Translations under genes and position numbers: made by a program
Notes under the pieces: generated by a model
The model's database searches: none
Seen by the model: the letters and a program-made list of their open reading frames with translations, nothing else
Told to the model about the DNA's origin: nothing
Shown: positions 47,718 to 58,899 of the stretch, piece after piece
Layout of the letters: every line of letters begins with the position of its first letter
Numbering within the stretch: the stretch's first letter is position 1
NCBI GenBank assembly: GCA_963920575.1
Contig: OY986965.1
Span: 25,895,342-25,959,341 of the forward strand
DNA: 64,000 nt
From: Narthecium ossifragum
Taxonomy: Eukaryota; Streptophyta; Magnoliopsida; Dioscoreales; Nartheciaceae
Direction: 5' to 3'

Positions 47718-48116
47718 GAAGTAATGAAGGGTGCTAATTTATAATAGTTTGGAGCTCATGTGAAAATGACCAAAATGCCCTTAAAACTAGCCGTTTTATA
47801 GCTGTTGAGATGGACGATTTCGTCATTTCAAAAAAATATTGTTGTTGCTACTTAAGTCACCACTTTTCATAAAAAATTCCACCATCCTTTCCACTGCAAC
47901 CAAACAGAATTAATTGATTCCCACCCACTTTCCATCATCATTTCCACTTCAACCAAACAGATGGAAACAGTTTCCATCCTGCTTTCCTACCCTCATTCCA
48001 CAACAACCAAACAGACTTAAAACCCATAATTTTCCATTCCACCAGCTTTCCATTCCTCCAGGTTTTCTCTCCACTTTCCATTCCACCGGCCCTCTGTGCA
48101 ACCAAACATGCCCTTA

Positions 48117-49615
48117 ATGAATATAATATGTATTATCATATTATTAAGTAATTTATTAAAGCCAAGGTGAATATTTATGCATTATCATATTATTAATTCA
48201 GGTACCAATATTATTAATTTACTTTCCACCCCACCAATCCTTATTCATATTGAACCTTTTTTATCCAATATTATTAATTTACTTTCCACCTCACCAATCC
48301 GAAGTAATCATTATCTCCTTATCCCCGTTTTTGAACCAAACACCAAAGAGGGATAAATTTTATCCCACAACTTATCTCGGGTTACTAATCCTTATCCCCT
48401 CTAATCCTGGGATAGACTATTCCGCAACCAAACATATCCTTAGTGACCGAATTCATCTCTCTCTACGAGAGTCCGGATTCCTTTCCCCCCATTTTGATCA
48501 ACACAAAATGATATTATTAAACTGTCATTTTTAATAAAGAGTATGTCATAAATAGATAATCTAGCAAGAGTATTTTAGTAATTCCACTCTCATTCATGCC
48601 CTCAGCCATATTTTCTTGACATACCAAACACCGATAAGATCTCCCACTATCCATCAACCATGGTCATACCTAACACCGACAAGATCTCCCACCATCCATC
48701 TCTCTCTCTCTACGAGAGTCCGGATTCCACTCTCATTCATGCCCTCAGCCTCTCCCTCTCCTTCCTTGTCATGTAACCGAGTGTAACCTTAGATCTTATG
48801 GAAATTTTGACTTGAAAAAGTATAAAAGATTTAAATTATTTCGATCTATACCACCTATTTTTGTAAAAAATTTGTATGTTAAATTTACATTATTTTAATT
48901 TTGCGATTTAAGATCGTTTTCTATATTCGTCATGAAGTAGATCGATTGTGTGTGAATTCCTTAATTATAATTTACATGTCAAAACCGCCTTTTCCGTAAC
49001 GAAGACATAAGCCATCGTAACTTATAAATTGAAAAATATTTTAATATGTACTTGTTTTAGTATATTTTGGATGGCTTCAGTTGATACGGCAGGGGTAGAG
49101 TAAAATCGAAGAAAATATGGCTGAAATTTGAATTTTGAATCAAAATAGCATTTTCAGAAAATGACATCTTTTTTTAAAGTGGAGTTTTTTTAATGGTTTA
49201 AGTGATTAATAGCCTATCATTTGAATGAGAATAAAAATGTTTACAATAATAGTCCATCCAATCTTATGTTCTAACTAGGTGGTGGGATGTGTGTATAAGT
49301 TTATGACTCAGATGATGAGTTATAAAAATAACTACCTTGGATCTTATAAGGTAGATAAGTATGTATATTTAAAACTAATCTCCTGTCTTATGATTATATA
49401 AGAATGTATATTTAAAACTAACTTAGGGAAGATGATAAAAATATATAAAGTTAACTTAGGAAAATATACATGTAAATAAACTAATAGGAGGTAAACGGTT
49501 GTAACCGTTATTGCTCCTTATAAGGTTGATATAATATGCATGGTATTTTTTAGCATAAGTCCATTCAAAATCTTATCTTTGGAAGTCTATTCTTTTTCTA
49601 CATTCAAAGGTGGTT
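48117..49615. other. Right flank of the kelch repeat, MITE-like piece and AT-rich sequence
   Basis: To about 48240 the sequence continues the AT-rich kelch-carrying repeat that the Harbinger element split. At 48290-48445 lies a unit of the GGGATAA/TTATCCC MITE family (tatcccacaacttatctcggg ... ctaatcctgggatagactattcc). Two copies of gataagatctcccac.atccatc at 48632-48705 form a local duplication. The rest to 49615 holds nothing I can name. Confidence 0.45.
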
Positions 49616-49619
49616 GAGG

Positions 49620-49863
49620 AAATAACTTTCGTATTCATCCTAAGAATTAGAAGTGGGATGACGGACTCCCTTGCTGGTCTGAGTAGACAGTTAAGTGATA
49701 CCTTGCTTTGGACGCGGGACTCGGGCATTCCACCTCCTGTGTGTTTGTCTATCGTTGGGTAGGTAGTTTGTTGTAAGGTGCTATGGTAGCCGTAGTGTTG
49801 TATGGTTAGTTATTTTACTGTTTTTGTAAGCTTCGGTTTAATTTGTCAAAAAAAAAAAAAAAG
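49620..49863 (+). mobile_element. Probable LINE 3' end with poly-A tail
   Basis: The stretch ends cggtttaatttgtc followed by 16 A (49849-49863), closely resembling the end of the LINE at 31.7 kb (gagcttaacttgtc plus A run). The 200 bp before it are GC-richer than the surroundings and look like a LINE 3' UTR. No coding domain remains, and the target duplication was not found. Confidence 0.55.
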
Positions 49864-52340
49864 TTGATTGTTTTCCCAAAAGATGCGTCCTTTACATTCA
49901 ATCAATGTTTGTTTGGGAAAAGGATTACTGGACTAAGCCATGAGAAATCCAATTAAATGAGTTTGCTAACAAGTGGAGTTGATTTTAGCTTTTTAATTGC
50001 CGACCAAATTCAAAGTATTACTTATTTGGTTGCAGCCTTGCAGACTAAATAATAGTGGAATAAATTGAACTGTTATGCTCATTATCTTTTTTATATCATT
50101 CTCTAAGGCCCAATACATGAGATAAAAAGGAGTTTATAAATGACTTATTTCTTATCTCAACCCTTGCTGAAATTTACAATCATTTAAAATTATAAATTAT
50201 CCTTAAATCTTTATATATATATATACACCACCACATTGGTGGTTCCTTAATTCATATCCTTACTTGTAATATATTTGTTTGGATACAACTGTAGATTTTT
50301 TTTATATATGATTAGATACAATTGTAGGTTGCTTTAATCAAGAAACCGAGAATTACAAGGTGAATGAAAACGGGAGCATATATGAAGAGAGTCACCAATA
50401 TAGAAAACCAATGATAATGGAGGAATCACCTTGATTTTATTGGAAGAAAAAATTTCCTACTCACCAACAATTCGATGCAGGGGGCTAATTAGACCACTAA
50501 GGCCGTGTTAGGTTAGACCACTAATCTACAATGGTACCCAAACAAACAGATATATTGCAAACAAGAATAAGAACTAAGCAACCACCAATGTGGTATTGTA
50601 AACCTAGTGGTTAGGCCCCGTTTGGTACGGGGATAGTTAACCGGGATAACTTTTATCTCAGGTTAAGTGAGAAATATTCCCCTTATTCCACACTTTATTC
50701 CCAATCTACTCATCTCTATTTTTTTCCTTATCTCAAGTAATCATTACTACTTAACTCAGAATAACTTTTATCCTCGTACCAAATGGGGTTAAGGTTTGTA
50801 ACGATGGTTGTGGATATACCCACCGCCCTACCACAAGATAAAGGCTCAATTTTTTTTAATAAAAATAAAAATATTTAAGAATAGTTTATAATTTTAAACG
50901 ATTGTAAATTTCAACGATGGTTGGGTTGGAGGGGGGAGGGGATAACCCCTTGTCCCATTCTTTATCCCCAAATATAATCGGGATAGCAAAATAGGGATAA
51001 TGTGGGTTATTTCAAAAAATAGAGATAGAACTCATCATATCCCCCATTTAACTCCACCCTGATTTTTATCCCCATTTCTATCCCACTGAGTAAAAAATAT
51101 TTTGGTGTTTTAAATAAGACAATAAAAAAATATTTATTCTAGAATTACCCTTGGATGGAGCATGACATAAACCATGCCACATGACATGACGTGGTAACGT
51201 GATATGGTCATGCACATCAATGCATCCCATACGGCCCACTTATATTAATATAATAATATAAATTTAATATATATTATTAAAATAATACAAAATAATACTT
51301 TTTTTACATGGCGTGGACCAATCATGATATACGGCATTTTTGAGGACCACTTATATTTAATATTTTATTATAATAATATATTATTAATATTATTTAATAT
51401 ATTATTAAAATGTTTCTCCGCACGTAAACTTTTTTATGCGCTTTCAAACATGCACGCAAATATTTTGTGAGCATATAAAAATCTTTGCGCGCATGATAAC
51501 ATTTTTTATGCGTGTTTGTTTTTCTACATGCAAACATTTTTGTGAGCGCATAAACATTTTTTATACATTCTTATAAGCGTATAAATATTTTTGCGCGCGT
51601 AGAAACATTTTCATGTACGTAATGTATCAAAAACAATACTATTAATATGTTATTATAATAAAATATTAATATAAATGGATCCCACATGCCACGTGTCATA
51701 TCATGATTGATCCACATCATGTAAAAATTTATTTATTATATATTTTTTAATAATATATTAAAATAATAATATTTATTAATATAAATGGGTTCACACGGAG
51801 ATGTATTGTCATGTCTCAACGTCATGTGACAACCACCATAACCATGCCTGGCATGATATGGTGAGCATGTGGAGGGCCATACCATTGTTGGTAGGGGTCA
51901 TATGGTCATAGAATATGTTTCGGTTCCTATTATACAAAAAAAATCAGGAGAGATCCGGATATACTAAAAGCAAATATGGAGGGTTCGGCAAAAAAAACTC
52001 TAAAAAAACTACAATCCCCACCCTTATTCCACTTTTTACAACCAAACACTATTTCTTTATTCCAAACAATTATTTATAGTTTATCCATGTTTTTCAGCCA
52101 AATACCAAAACTAAAATAACTTTATTACCATGGGTTATCCCCCACTTCCTGACCGCAACACCTCTTAAACAGTAATAGTATATCCCCTTACCAAACGCCA
52201 CCAAACAACTGTGTACAGCTTCTCCATTTGACATCAAATTATTTCTTACCTGTTGAAGAACTTACACCTATCTGGGCAACATCGATATACATATATTGCA
52301 ACAAAACATCATGGAACCTATTCATTAAACAATTGAGAGA
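49864..52340. other. Repeat-rich intergenic stretch with several MITE pieces
   Basis: No gene is supported. I see a MITE with GTTTGGTACGGGGATA / TATCC ends at about 50612-50790, two further pieces of the same family at 50930-51085 and 51990-52195, and the AT-rich arm family (gacgtggtaacgtgatatgg ... atttatattaat) at 51140-51900. The 51400-51620 part has several loose repeats of cgcatgnaaacatttttatgcg-like words. Confidence 0.5.
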
Positions 52341-52595
52341 AGAGAAGCCTAAGCCATACTAACAGATTTTGATTCAGTGCTCCGCTTCAACTTCTTCCCC
52401 TTTGTGCTATCATCCCTAATGTTCCCACCCTGTGAGAAACTGTGGAGAGGGTGATACCTTAATGATTTGAGTAATTCCTCAGAATCACTGAGCTTCTGCT
52501 TCTGATTGTTCTGATGCAGATGCAGGATGGCATGAGAGGAAGTAAGGTTAGAACAGTGTTCACTATGTGAGTAACCACTAAGACGAAGTCGAGAG

Positions 52596-52832
52596 TCATA
52601 CATGAGCCTTTTTGTAATTTTCCATCTGTTGCTTGCAAACTCTAATTTCCATTTTCAGAGTGCTGAGGCGAGATTCAACGGGTACAGTGCATTGCTCAAC
52701 TAACTGTTTTTGCCTCCCCCGAACTACTTCTGGCTGCCAGACATTTAAAGCAACGGATGCCCGCCTGTGAGATCATGATCAATCATAGAACTCTTTAAGA
52801 ATAAATAACAAATAAACAGTAGAACAATCTTC

Positions 52833-52863
<31 letters not shown>

Positions 52864-54481
52864 AAAACCAAAAAAGAACATATATATATATAACCAAGAA
52901 ATAACTTGATCTGCGCTAGCCACCGGAAACATTTTTCTAGTATCTTGTGGCAAATTTGCAATCCTTATCAGTTGCCACAAGGTACATGAGGTAAAAGCAT
53001 GGAATAGGTGTCAACACAAAGATATAGTATAGCAGGTTTTCTAAGGTTGAAACAATAATTGAACAATAATCAGTAATTCAAGAAGAGTTCTCAGCCTCGA
53101 TAAGCAAAGTAAGAAGAGAACACTTAACATGAAGTAACTTGGTCTGTGGAATGGCTAGTTAAGGGCTTAACATTCAACCCTATCTTTAACACCATCTAAA
53201 AGGTGTCCTGAAACAAGGGCTTGGCATTTGACACCATGTTTAACACCATATGAACCGTCCTCAATCTACACATCACCTCGGAAACAATATTACCAAACAA
53301 ATGTGGGGACGCCCATACCAAATGATGTTCTTTAATCCTAAAAAATGCTCCAATCAGATCAGAATAAAATGGGGCTACATGTTTTGTAACTGCAAAAATG
53401 TCCATCTGGACAAATAAGCATTAACCAGAAAACCAATGGAATCAAGGGGATACACATTTTTTCCAAAATCATCAAAGTTCTAGTCATGTGTTCATAAATT
53501 CCAAGCCAATCAACATATATCATGAGTAATGTTTTATCACGTGACTGATCATGATACATGCCAAAGATTGTTAATAAATACATGTAACGATCTTATACCC
53601 AGGAAAGGAGTAAGTGGGTATACCACACTAGCCACTCCACAGAAAACCGAGTATTACCGCATTAGTTGGCCTGAGCTGCTTCAAATTCTTACAAGCAATC
53701 CAAATACTTTGGATAGTATACTAAAGAAGCATGCTATGTATTGATTGAAGCTACATAACTATCAACATAAGGAAATGTAACAGAACTAAACATGAAGATT
53801 ACAGTCACAACATCTATATAAATCAAACCATGCACGCAAACTCCTTTTTCATCTCTGTTATCCAACACGAGCACTCCAATAGTAGCAAACAAATCGAAAT
53901 CTCATCCAGAAGAACAATTCTTATTTATACCACTTATTTAACATTAAACCTTTAGTTCTTGACAAAAACATCATGCTCCAAGAATCAACAATCACGTTCA
54001 ATACAAACCTAGGCGTATAATAATTATAGAAAGACGAAAAAAATCGAACTTTTTATCACCTGGCTTTCTCGAGATTCGCCATCTCCTCCACCGCCTTCTT
54101 CATCCGCTCCCCTTCTCCCACCATAAGCGACTCCAACTCCTCCAGCTTCTTCCTGAGGATAGCCACCTGGCTCTCCGAGTAGAGCACCGCCCTTCTCCTG
54201 GCGAGGCCCTGCTTCGCCCTGGCCCTCTCGAACTTAATCTTGTATAGGGATTTGGATGCGACCGGAGGGGAATGGGATCCCGCTTGCGACTGCGATTGGG
54301 GGAAGTCATGGGCAAGGAGTGTGGACCAGAGGGAAGGGTCGCCGGCGAGATGGCAGAGGCGGCGGGAGGCGATGGCGAGGGAGCAGAGGTCCCGGTGGCT
54401 GAGAAGCGAGGAGGCCGTGCCGATCTCCAGGATCCGCATCCACAACTCGTCCGGGAGGTCCGGCATCGGGACCCGATCCAA
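52596..54481 (-). CDS. SKIP24: F-box protein SKIP24
   Basis: An F-box adaptor expected to bind SKP1/ASK and place a target on an SCF ubiquitin ligase. Exon 1 is 54060-54481 and exon 2 is 52596-52764, joined through a 1.3-kb intron (phase 2), giving 196 residues. The F-box is at residues 7-50 (LPDELWMRILEIG ... DLCSLAIASRRLCHLAGDPSLWSTLLAHDFP). It is followed by KSLYKIKFERARAKQGLARRRAVL and a coiled-coil region (about 115-140). Exon 2 has the conserved ASVALNVWQPEVVRGRQKQL, CTVPVESRLSTLKMEIRVCKQQ tail. This order is that of plant SKIP24. Starts at MDRVPMPDLPDELW. The gene looks intact; it is somewhat shorter than the Arabidopsis protein as I remember it. Confidence 0.94.
52837..52863. repeat. 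27-nt poly-C tract in the SKIP24 intron
   Basis: A run of C from 52837 to 52863, just beyond the exon 2 acceptor (52765), followed by aaaacc. On the coding strand it is poly-G, in the last 100 bp of the intron. Long G runs can form G-quadruplexes; the exact length is prone to sequencing error. Confidence 0.9.
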
Positions 54482-54648
54482 CCCTCTGGTGTTAATGTTA
54501 TCGGGCGAATTAGAGGGGATTTAGAAAAATGATTTTTACACGAACTGCACTGAGTCCCAGATGGCAGGCGTATACTTATAAAATAACGCAGAGGCACTGA
54601 GCGGCAAAACCCCATAAGTAATAGCCCCCGCCACAAGAAAACCCTACG

Positions 54649-55097
54649 GGTGTGTTTGGTTGCGGGATAGGCTATCCCAGGATTAGAGGGGATAGAGATT
54701 GGTAACCTGGGATAGGGATTAGGATATGTATGGTATTTTGTTAAAAAGTAGTGATAAATTAGTAATGTTTGGTTGAAAAAATAGGGATAAAGTTGATGTG
54801 ATTGGTTGAAAAGTAGGGATGATGAAGTAATGATTGGTTGAAAAGTGAAAAAGTAAGGATAAAGTTGATGTGATTGGTTGAAAAGTAGGGATGATGAAGT
54901 AATGATTGGTTGAAAAGTAGGGATGATGAAGTAATGATTGGTTGAAAAGTAGGGATAAAGTAGAGATAAAGTGGGGATAGGAATAGGGATAAAAGTAGGG
55001 ATAAAAATGGGGATTAGATGGTGTTTGGCTGCAATGCAGGGATAAAATGAGTTTATCCCGGGATAGGGATTTCCTATCCCCCAACCAAACGGGGCCG
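54649..55097. mobile_element. GGGATA-type MITE (copy A) upstream of SKIP24
   Basis: The left end reads CGGGTGTGTTTGGTTGCGGGATAGG and the right end is the inverse of CGGCCCCGTTTGGTTGGGGGATAGG. The interior has four tandem copies of gattggttgaaaagtagggat-gaagtaat. A large family in this window carries the same ends (48.3, 50.6, 52.1, 55.1-55.5, 61.4 kb). Tourist-like MITE; the target duplication is not clear here. It lies only 170 bp upstream of the SKIP24 ATG. Confidence 0.75.
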
Positions 55098-55498
55098 TAG
55101 GTGTCGGTTGGTTACCGGATAAGTAATTTCAGGATTAAAAATGATAGGGATTGATATGCTGAGATAAGTAGTGAGATATGTGTGATATTTGATTGAAAAA
55201 TAGTGATAAAGTAGTAATGCTTGGTTAAAAAATAGGTATAAAGTTGATGTGATTAGTTGAAAAGTAGTAATAATGAAGTATTGATTGGTTGAAAAGTGAA
55301 AACATAAGGATAAAGTTGATGTGATTGATTGGAAAGAAGAGAGAAGGTAGTGATTATTGGTTGAGAAGTGGGGATAGAAATTGAGATAGGAATGGGCATA
55401 GAAGTGGGGATTGGAGGGTGTTTGGCTGCAATATCGGGATAAACTGGGCTTAACCCGGTATAAGGATTCCTTATCCCCGAACCAAACAAGGCCCGCAC
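55098..55498. mobile_element. GGGATA-type MITE (copy B), adjacent to copy A
   Basis: Starts gtgtcggttggttaccggataag and ends ttatccccgaaccaaacaaggcccg, with interior words (gttgatgtgattagttgaaaagtag) shared with copy A. Copies A and B are head to tail and together fill the space between SKIP24 and the sphingoid hydroxylase remnant. Confidence 0.72.
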
Positions 55499-55605
55499 CT
55501 TATACCAATCAAACCCATAAGAATAAGACAAAAAAAAAAAACCCCATCAATTGCCATAATCCAAACGATCGCAAGGATAAGAGATCCCAAAAGATCAAAA
55601 GAACT

Positions 55606-55842
55606 CATGGCGAAGAGGTCGATGGACACAACGGCTTGGACAACCTGCTGGAGGAGCACACCTCCAGCGACAGCCGCCTTCGAGATGGTTCTCTTGGCGG
55701 CCTCCTCCTTCCTCGAATGCATCCGGTACCGATCCAAGCACTGAAGGAGGCAATACAGCCCCGAGTAGATCCAATACACCGCGATCGGCACAACCATCCC
55801 TAGGATTTCTTTTGAAACCGAAACCCTAGGTATCCCCACCAT
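55606..55842 (-). pseudogene. First exon of a sphingoid-base C4-hydroxylase, truncated
   Basis: On the minus strand the ATG at 55842 opens MVGIPRVSVSKEILGMVVPI, AVYWIYSGLY, DRYRMHSRKEEAAKRTISKA and AGGVLLQQVVQAVVSI. This follows the N-terminus of plant sphinganine C4-hydroxylases (SBH, ER membrane fatty-acid-hydroxylase family): VSDELLGT.VPI.VYWIYSGLY ... YRLHSK.EE..KN.VSKS.VV.GVLLQQ..Q. The match ends at about residue 79; the frame then continues to 55471 with intron-like and MITE sequence. The histidine-box domain should follow toward lower coordinates, but only two MITEs and then SKIP24 are present. So the gene is cut after exon 1 here. Confidence 0.72.
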
Positions 55843-56139
55843 CGATGCCTCCCAAGCGAAACCCTAGACGCCGAGAGCAAACGTGGCGGATTTGATCTCC
55901 CAAGGGACCATTGTTCTTCTCGATCGTCGAGAGCGGCCCTGAATTTTGAGAATTACCGGGCGGTGGGGGGCCGTTCTCATCGGCGGTGCGCAGATCACCG
56001 GCACACCGCATTGGTGCCCTAATGTTTCTTCTCTCCACTAGGGTTTGGGAGATGTTTTCTTTCTTTCTTTCGCAACTTTTGTCAAACATGTAAGTTGAAT
56101 GAGTTCAGAAGATACTAATTTTTCTCTCTTGTTTTTTAC

Positions 56140-56625
56140 AAGAGTATAAGATAAGAGTGTTGATTTGTGTGCATGCACACACGTGGCATGTGCATTATAC
56201 ATGTCCAAATTGATAATTGACTACTGATTCTTTCATGTAGTCCATTGGTAGAAGAGTGTTGATTTGTGTACATGCTGATGTGACATGTGCATTACACATG
56301 CCCGAATCGGTAGTGGATGAGGTAATGGATTACCGATTCTTTCGTCCACTACCGATTAATTGTTTCATGTAGTCCATCGGTAGTGGTATACCTTTGGACT
56401 ACATGAAAGAATCGGTAGTCCACTACCGATTGAATTATTCATCTAGTCGATCGGTAGCTCACTACCGATGGACTCTATCAATCAATCAGTACCTCACTAC
56501 CGGTACAATTCAATCTGTAGTGAACTACCGATTCAAGACCATTATCGATGGACTAGATGAAAGAATCGGTAGTGGACTACCGATCATGTGGCATGTGGCA
56601 CATGTCCATGTACACAAAACATTAT
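56140..56625. mobile_element. Palindromic CGGTAGTG repeat (copy 2)
   Basis: Left edge repeats agagtgttgatttgtgt.catg twice (about 56153 and 56254), followed by many forward and inverted copies of TCGGTAGTGGACTACCGAT-type words spaced 25-60 bp apart. The right edge ends catgtggcatgtggcacatgtccatgtacacaaa, inverse to the left edge. This gives a foldback of nearly 500 bp. The same family occurs at 26.8 and 63.1 kb. Confidence 0.8.
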
Positions 56626-56772
56626 TATAATAATAAACACCCATCTGAACAACTCATAATAATCATGTATAGCCATGCCCAAGGATATCACAGAGGAAGG
56701 CACTTGGTAAGGAAAAAGGAGGAAGGATACACTATAGTAGTTCTACATCTTGGACGTCGTATGCTTTTAATC

Positions 56773-57130
56773 TCAAGCAACAAGAGAAGCCATCCTGCAA
56801 TAGCACTCATAGACGCCTTGCGGCTTGGGAAGACAATGAGTATCAGCTATGAAATGGTAACCAAGCAACCGGCAACGATCTCCGCAATTATGACAGATCT
56901 CTTTAGTAACAACGAAGCAGTCATAGATCTCATCATTTAGCCTAGTTTCTCCTGCCAATCAATTAAGAGATGTTCAAATAAGTACCTATATATATGAGCT
57001 AGTAATTAACATGTCAAAGGAAAATAGAGGATGTCAGTGAGAAACATATAGAACCATTGACAGAGGTGAGATGATAAAAAGCTAGGAGAAGGATAGCTCT
57101 AATGACTGTTGAATGCTTGAAGAATGCCAT
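56773..57130 (-). CDS. Defensin-like (DEFL) secreted cysteine-rich peptide
   Basis: A two-exon gene: exon 1 57055-57130 encodes a signal peptide (MAFFKHSTVIRAILLLAFYH, LTSVN); exon 2 56773-56951 encodes the mature peptide. The intron is in phase 1 after the signal peptide, as in plant defensin-like genes. Total 84 residues. Mature part: DCFVVTKEICHNCGDRCRLL followed by HCLPKP..VYECYC; it has CxxxC (CGDRC) and CxC (CYC), the CS-alpha-beta signature. Seven cysteines are present, one fewer than the usual eight. DEFL peptides act in the apoplast in defence or in pollen-pistil signalling; no specific role can be told. A diverged paralogue lies at 57719-58014. Confidence 0.75.
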
Positions 57131-57718
57131 CTTCCGATGAGTCTTCTTGTGCTTGAAACACTCTATATGTAATGAAACTTTGGGAAGGCAGTTATATCTC
57201 ATGAAGCAATCGCTTGCTTTTTCTTGTGCTTGACCTCTGCACCCCTACTAGTTTTGGTAGATGAAAATAAGAATTGTGAGAGCTGGTGTAACTTATAACC
57301 GGGTTTTGACAAACTTAAGTATAGGAGGACCTACTCTCTTTTAGGCTCATCCATCAAACACAAGCTATTGATGGAATTGTCTTTGTGACACATGTCAGCT
57401 GTTTGGTTGGTTGCAAGAGAGTGGAGAGAGCGAGTGAATTATAAGGAAACCTCGCTTTCCTTGCTTGCAACCAAATAACCTCAGCGGGATTAGTTTAGCA
57501 CATATTTCACTGAAAAGGTTGCACCATCTGATAAACTCTTCCTTGAAATAGAAAATGACATAATAAATCAGTTGTTGCTAATAACTTCAATAAGTCAAGC
57601 TATCTTTTACAACACAAGTTCACTTAGTCTCAGGCAAGATATATAGAAAAAGTCAGATGGTAAATGGAACTCCATCAACCATTGAAGATCATATGAATGC
57701 AAATCTCAACACTGCTTT

Positions 57719-58014
57719 TTAATGCAAGCAACCACATCTCAGACCGCCAACTTCATTGTCAAGACAGTAAGCATGACCCGAGTAGAAATGTAGAATCCCA
57801 TCCCTTCACACTGCTTAATTAGGGCAATCCTTGCAACTTGTTTTAAAAACACCATAGCAATCATAGTCATTTGTATCATAACCTGTAACCAAAGATATTT
57901 AGTTTTACAGATGTACTGAAGAAGAAACTTAAGCATCAGTGGAACAAAGCACAGACCCATGGAGATAGGTGAGATGAGAAGAATGAAGAGGATGCTGAGA
58001 GATCCAGTAGCCAT
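57719..58014 (-). pseudogene. Frameshifted defensin-like paralogue
   Basis: Exon 1 57957-58014 encodes a signal peptide (MATGSLSILFILLISPISM) ending in a phase-1 donor, as in the neighbour. Exon 2 starts after an acceptor at 57883 and encodes DYDCYGVFKTSCKDCPN, in line with the neighbour's cysteines. The frame then meets TAA. The family pattern continues in the +1 frame (QCEGMGFYIST) and returns to the first frame (HAYCLDNEVGGLRCGC, with CxC) up to a stop at 57719. Two compensating frame changes are needed, so it is a pseudogene or contains sequence errors. The intron phase and layout show a tandem DEFL pair. Confidence 0.65.
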
Positions 58015-58094
58015 TGATTTCTTCAGTACAGACATATATTCATATGAATGTACATGGTGTGGTCTCCTTTGTAATTGTAGGAATCTTTATATCG

Positions 58095-58535
58095 AGGGAG
58101 TCCAAGAGGTTGCATAACTCCAGCAACATCTCTTCATACCTTTTGCATTGTTTGATGTTTCAGTGGCATCAAACACGGATGTTTCATGACCCATAAAGCC
58201 AGGAAGCATTCTTGCCTCCTGGCAACGGTGGTAATCAATCACTTGTAACTTGTCATTGAAGTAAAAAAATTGGCAAACATGGACAATCGGTTCTTCTGTG
58301 CCATCACTGGTTTCATCCCTAAGATGAAGTATAATAACACAAGAAGTGACCGAACAAGTCTATTGCATCTTCCTAAGATTCTGTGTGGTATCCAACCAGA
58401 GCCAGGAATCATCTTACTGGAGATCTAGGTATTTTTCAGATTGGATTGCCTGTAAAGGGAGCTGCATGGTTTTTACTGGAGATGGAACTGCCCTGCCTAT
58501 AAAAAAATATTGGGACATCCATATCTCTTCTTTTT
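58095..58535 (-). pseudogene. Relic coding fragment, family not recognised
   Basis: A minus-strand frame reads GRAVPSPVKTMQLPLQAIQS, then after two stops HLRDETSDGTEEPIVHVCQF and FNDKLQVIDYHRCQEARMLP. After a frame change it reads YEEMLLELCNLLDSLDIKI. The sequence has ordinary protein-like composition over about 140 codons, with an acceptor-like (58330) and donor-like (about 58154) site around the middle part. Stops and a frameshift mark it as decayed. I do not recognise the family; a TATA-like tattta at about 60180 on the same strand could be its old promoter side. Confidence 0.4.
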
Positions 58536-58899
58536 AGTTTCAATTTCCGAAAAGTAAAGAATGCTATATGTTAGATGATAAACACAGTTTAATGGTAACA
58601 AATCTAATCCAGTTTGGTGATTATAAATGACATATTGGCACCTTTATAAGAACGGAAATAGGGTAGCATACATGAGACCATAGTTGATACAACAATGAAA
58701 TTCAAGGTAAAGATGTTCTTTTTAACATGTTGTGATCATAAACAACTCTATATGCTATTGAAAATTTCTTCATACATTTCAATAATCAAACACTATAGTC
58801 TATTATAAAGTTGAATCTTTCATGTTTACATGGGCATAAGTGGAGCTTGCTTATTCGATAAGGTTCATCTGAAACATGTCCATACTAGAGCTCTCCGCT

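Larger units (their letters stand above)
38561..48113 (+). mobile_element. PIF/Harbinger DNA transposon, near-autonomous, with nested LTR unit
   Basis: The left end GGGGGTGTTTGGTTGCA and right end (reverse complement GGGCATGTTTGGTTGCA) are imperfect terminal inverted repeats, flanked by TTA on both sides (38558-38560 and 48114-48116), the family's typical 3-bp duplication. The outer flanks join into a continuous match with the related empty sequence near 20145-20165, which confirms the insertion site. Inside, on the plus strand, lie two tandem arrays, a transposase (43242-44583), a Myb/SANT gene (44745-45748), a third ORF (45907-46134) and further repeats. A 2.37-kb LTR unit was inserted later. 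Without it the element is about 7.2 kb. Confidence 0.92.

Noticed and set aside
56662..56940. Plus-strand frame of about 93 codons (MYSHAQGYHRG...)
   Set aside because: It lies antisense to the defensin-like exon 2, which has a signal-peptide exon, matched intron phase and a cysteine pattern.
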